A stretch of 64,000 bases of DNA from Actinoplanes sp. NBRC 103695. Lineage in GTDB: Bacteria > Actinomycetota > Actinomycetes > Mycobacteriales > Micromonosporaceae. Positions 63,847 to 64,000 of the stretch are shown here, piece after piece; positions within the stretch are counted from its first letter, which is position 1; each line of letters begins with the position of its first letter. Made by a program: the position numbers and the translations under genes. The stretch lies in assembly GCF_030269485.1 (NCBI RefSeq), contig NZ_BSTL01000016.1, positions 124,001 through 188,000 of the forward strand, read 5' to 3'. The notes beneath the pieces were generated by a model, which was not told the DNA's origin, did not search any database, and saw nothing but the letters and a program-made list of their open reading frames with translations.

Positions 63847-64000
63847 CGCTGGTCGCCGATGTCGCCGCACTCGACTCCGAAGACGTGCCGGCCGAGGAGC
63901 CCGCCGGACGGTACGCGAACCTGCGCCACCGGCTGATCCAGCTCGCCCGGCGGCCGCTCTTCCTCGCCGCGACCCTGTACGTGCTGTTCGTGGTGGCGTC
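63843..64000 (+). CDS. DppC-type ABC permease, N-terminal part (cut by window edge)
   Basis: The ATG at 63843 overlaps the DppB-type stop codon. The visible 52 codons show a charged cytoplasmic start (DSEDVPAEEPAGRYANLRHR) and the beginning of the first TM helix (LFLAATLYVLFVVAS). DppC is the expected partner by order. Confidence 0.8.
   Translation, partial: MTLVADVAALDSEDVPAEEPAGRYANLRHRLIQLARRPLFLAATLYVLFVVA

Overview
The window is high-GC DNA (roughly 70% or more by eye) with strongly GC-biased codon use, frequent GTG/TTG starts and many 4-nt ATGA/GTGA gene overlaps. Together with the family content (SigE-type sigma factor, NIT-domain histidine kinase, GAF-ANTAR regulators, snapalysin-like protease, SAM-IV riboswitch, F420/PPOX-type protein) this points to a filamentous actinomycete. 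Micromonosporaceae, such as Actinoplanes, is my best guess from gene style, not from a database match. No rRNA, tRNA or CRISPR array was seen.

Layout. 1-5.1 kb: a partial NIT histidine kinase, a DivIVA-like coiled-coil protein, an SDR, a SigE-type sigma factor, and a TetR regulator with two tetO-like operators facing a degenerate target region. 5.2-12.9 kb: DNA polymerase IV with a repeat-filled insertion, a Tat-exported amine oxidase, an acyl-CoA synthetase/acyl-CoA dehydrogenase/membrane-protein run, and a hydrolase pseudogene. 13-21.7 kb: an LRV-repeat protein, a small Lys-rich protein, then a signalling block (tandem KaiC ATPase, receiver, STAS-like/HATPase, STAS with a charged tail, two GAF-ANTAR proteins, GAF-HATPase, STAS). 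This looks like a partner-switching network. 21.8-27.5 kb: protease, MerR/SDR pair, truncated hydrolase facing a truncated VOC gene, class I lysyl-tRNA synthetase, VOC protein and methyltransferase.

27.6-36.8 kb (minus strand) is the most striking region. It is one transcription unit in which every junction is a 4-nt overlap: two-TM protein with a His/Gln/Gly tract, a 47-aa mini-ORF made by a 70-bp triplication, TerY-like vWA, PP2C phosphatase, Ser/Thr kinase with a C-terminal Cys/His knuckle and TM anchor, a small radical-SAM protein, a coiled-coil protein, a ClpB-like AAA+ ATPase, and an alpha-helical protein carrying a short Gly/Asn-rich amyloid-like motif. The vWA/PP2C/kinase core resembles the published TerY-P triad. 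Its coupling to radical SAM, Clp-type ATPase and a putative amyloid-motif protein suggests a phospho-regulated stress or biological-conflict system. A second possible conflict gene (EACC1-like domain, caspase, seven-TM tail) lies at 51.1-53.3 kb and is coupled to a PPOX-fold protein.

37.3-49.5 kb: an OmpR-type two-component system with a repeat-extended kinase, a DUF1349-like/permease fusion, and a sugar locus (class II aldolase, PfkB kinase, ABC importer, SIS protein, GH4 glycosidase, DeoR regulator). Several promoters in this locus share a CGTTTGnGC motif. 49.5-54.8 kb: small proteins, the caspase unit, and a SAM-IV riboswitch ahead of a class V aminotransferase. 54.9-64 kb: an M20 peptidase, a ketopantoate-reductase-like/rhodanese fusion and a hydrolase, divergent from a flavin monooxygenase/acyl-CoA-dehydrogenase-like/oligopeptide-type ABC transporter operon that runs off the right edge and probably scavenges sulfur or an organic ligand.

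A recurring oddity is expansion of short tandem repeats (15-70 bp), both between genes and inside coding regions (dinB tail, histidine kinase tail, QHG tract, vWA 5' end, hydrolase/LRV junction).
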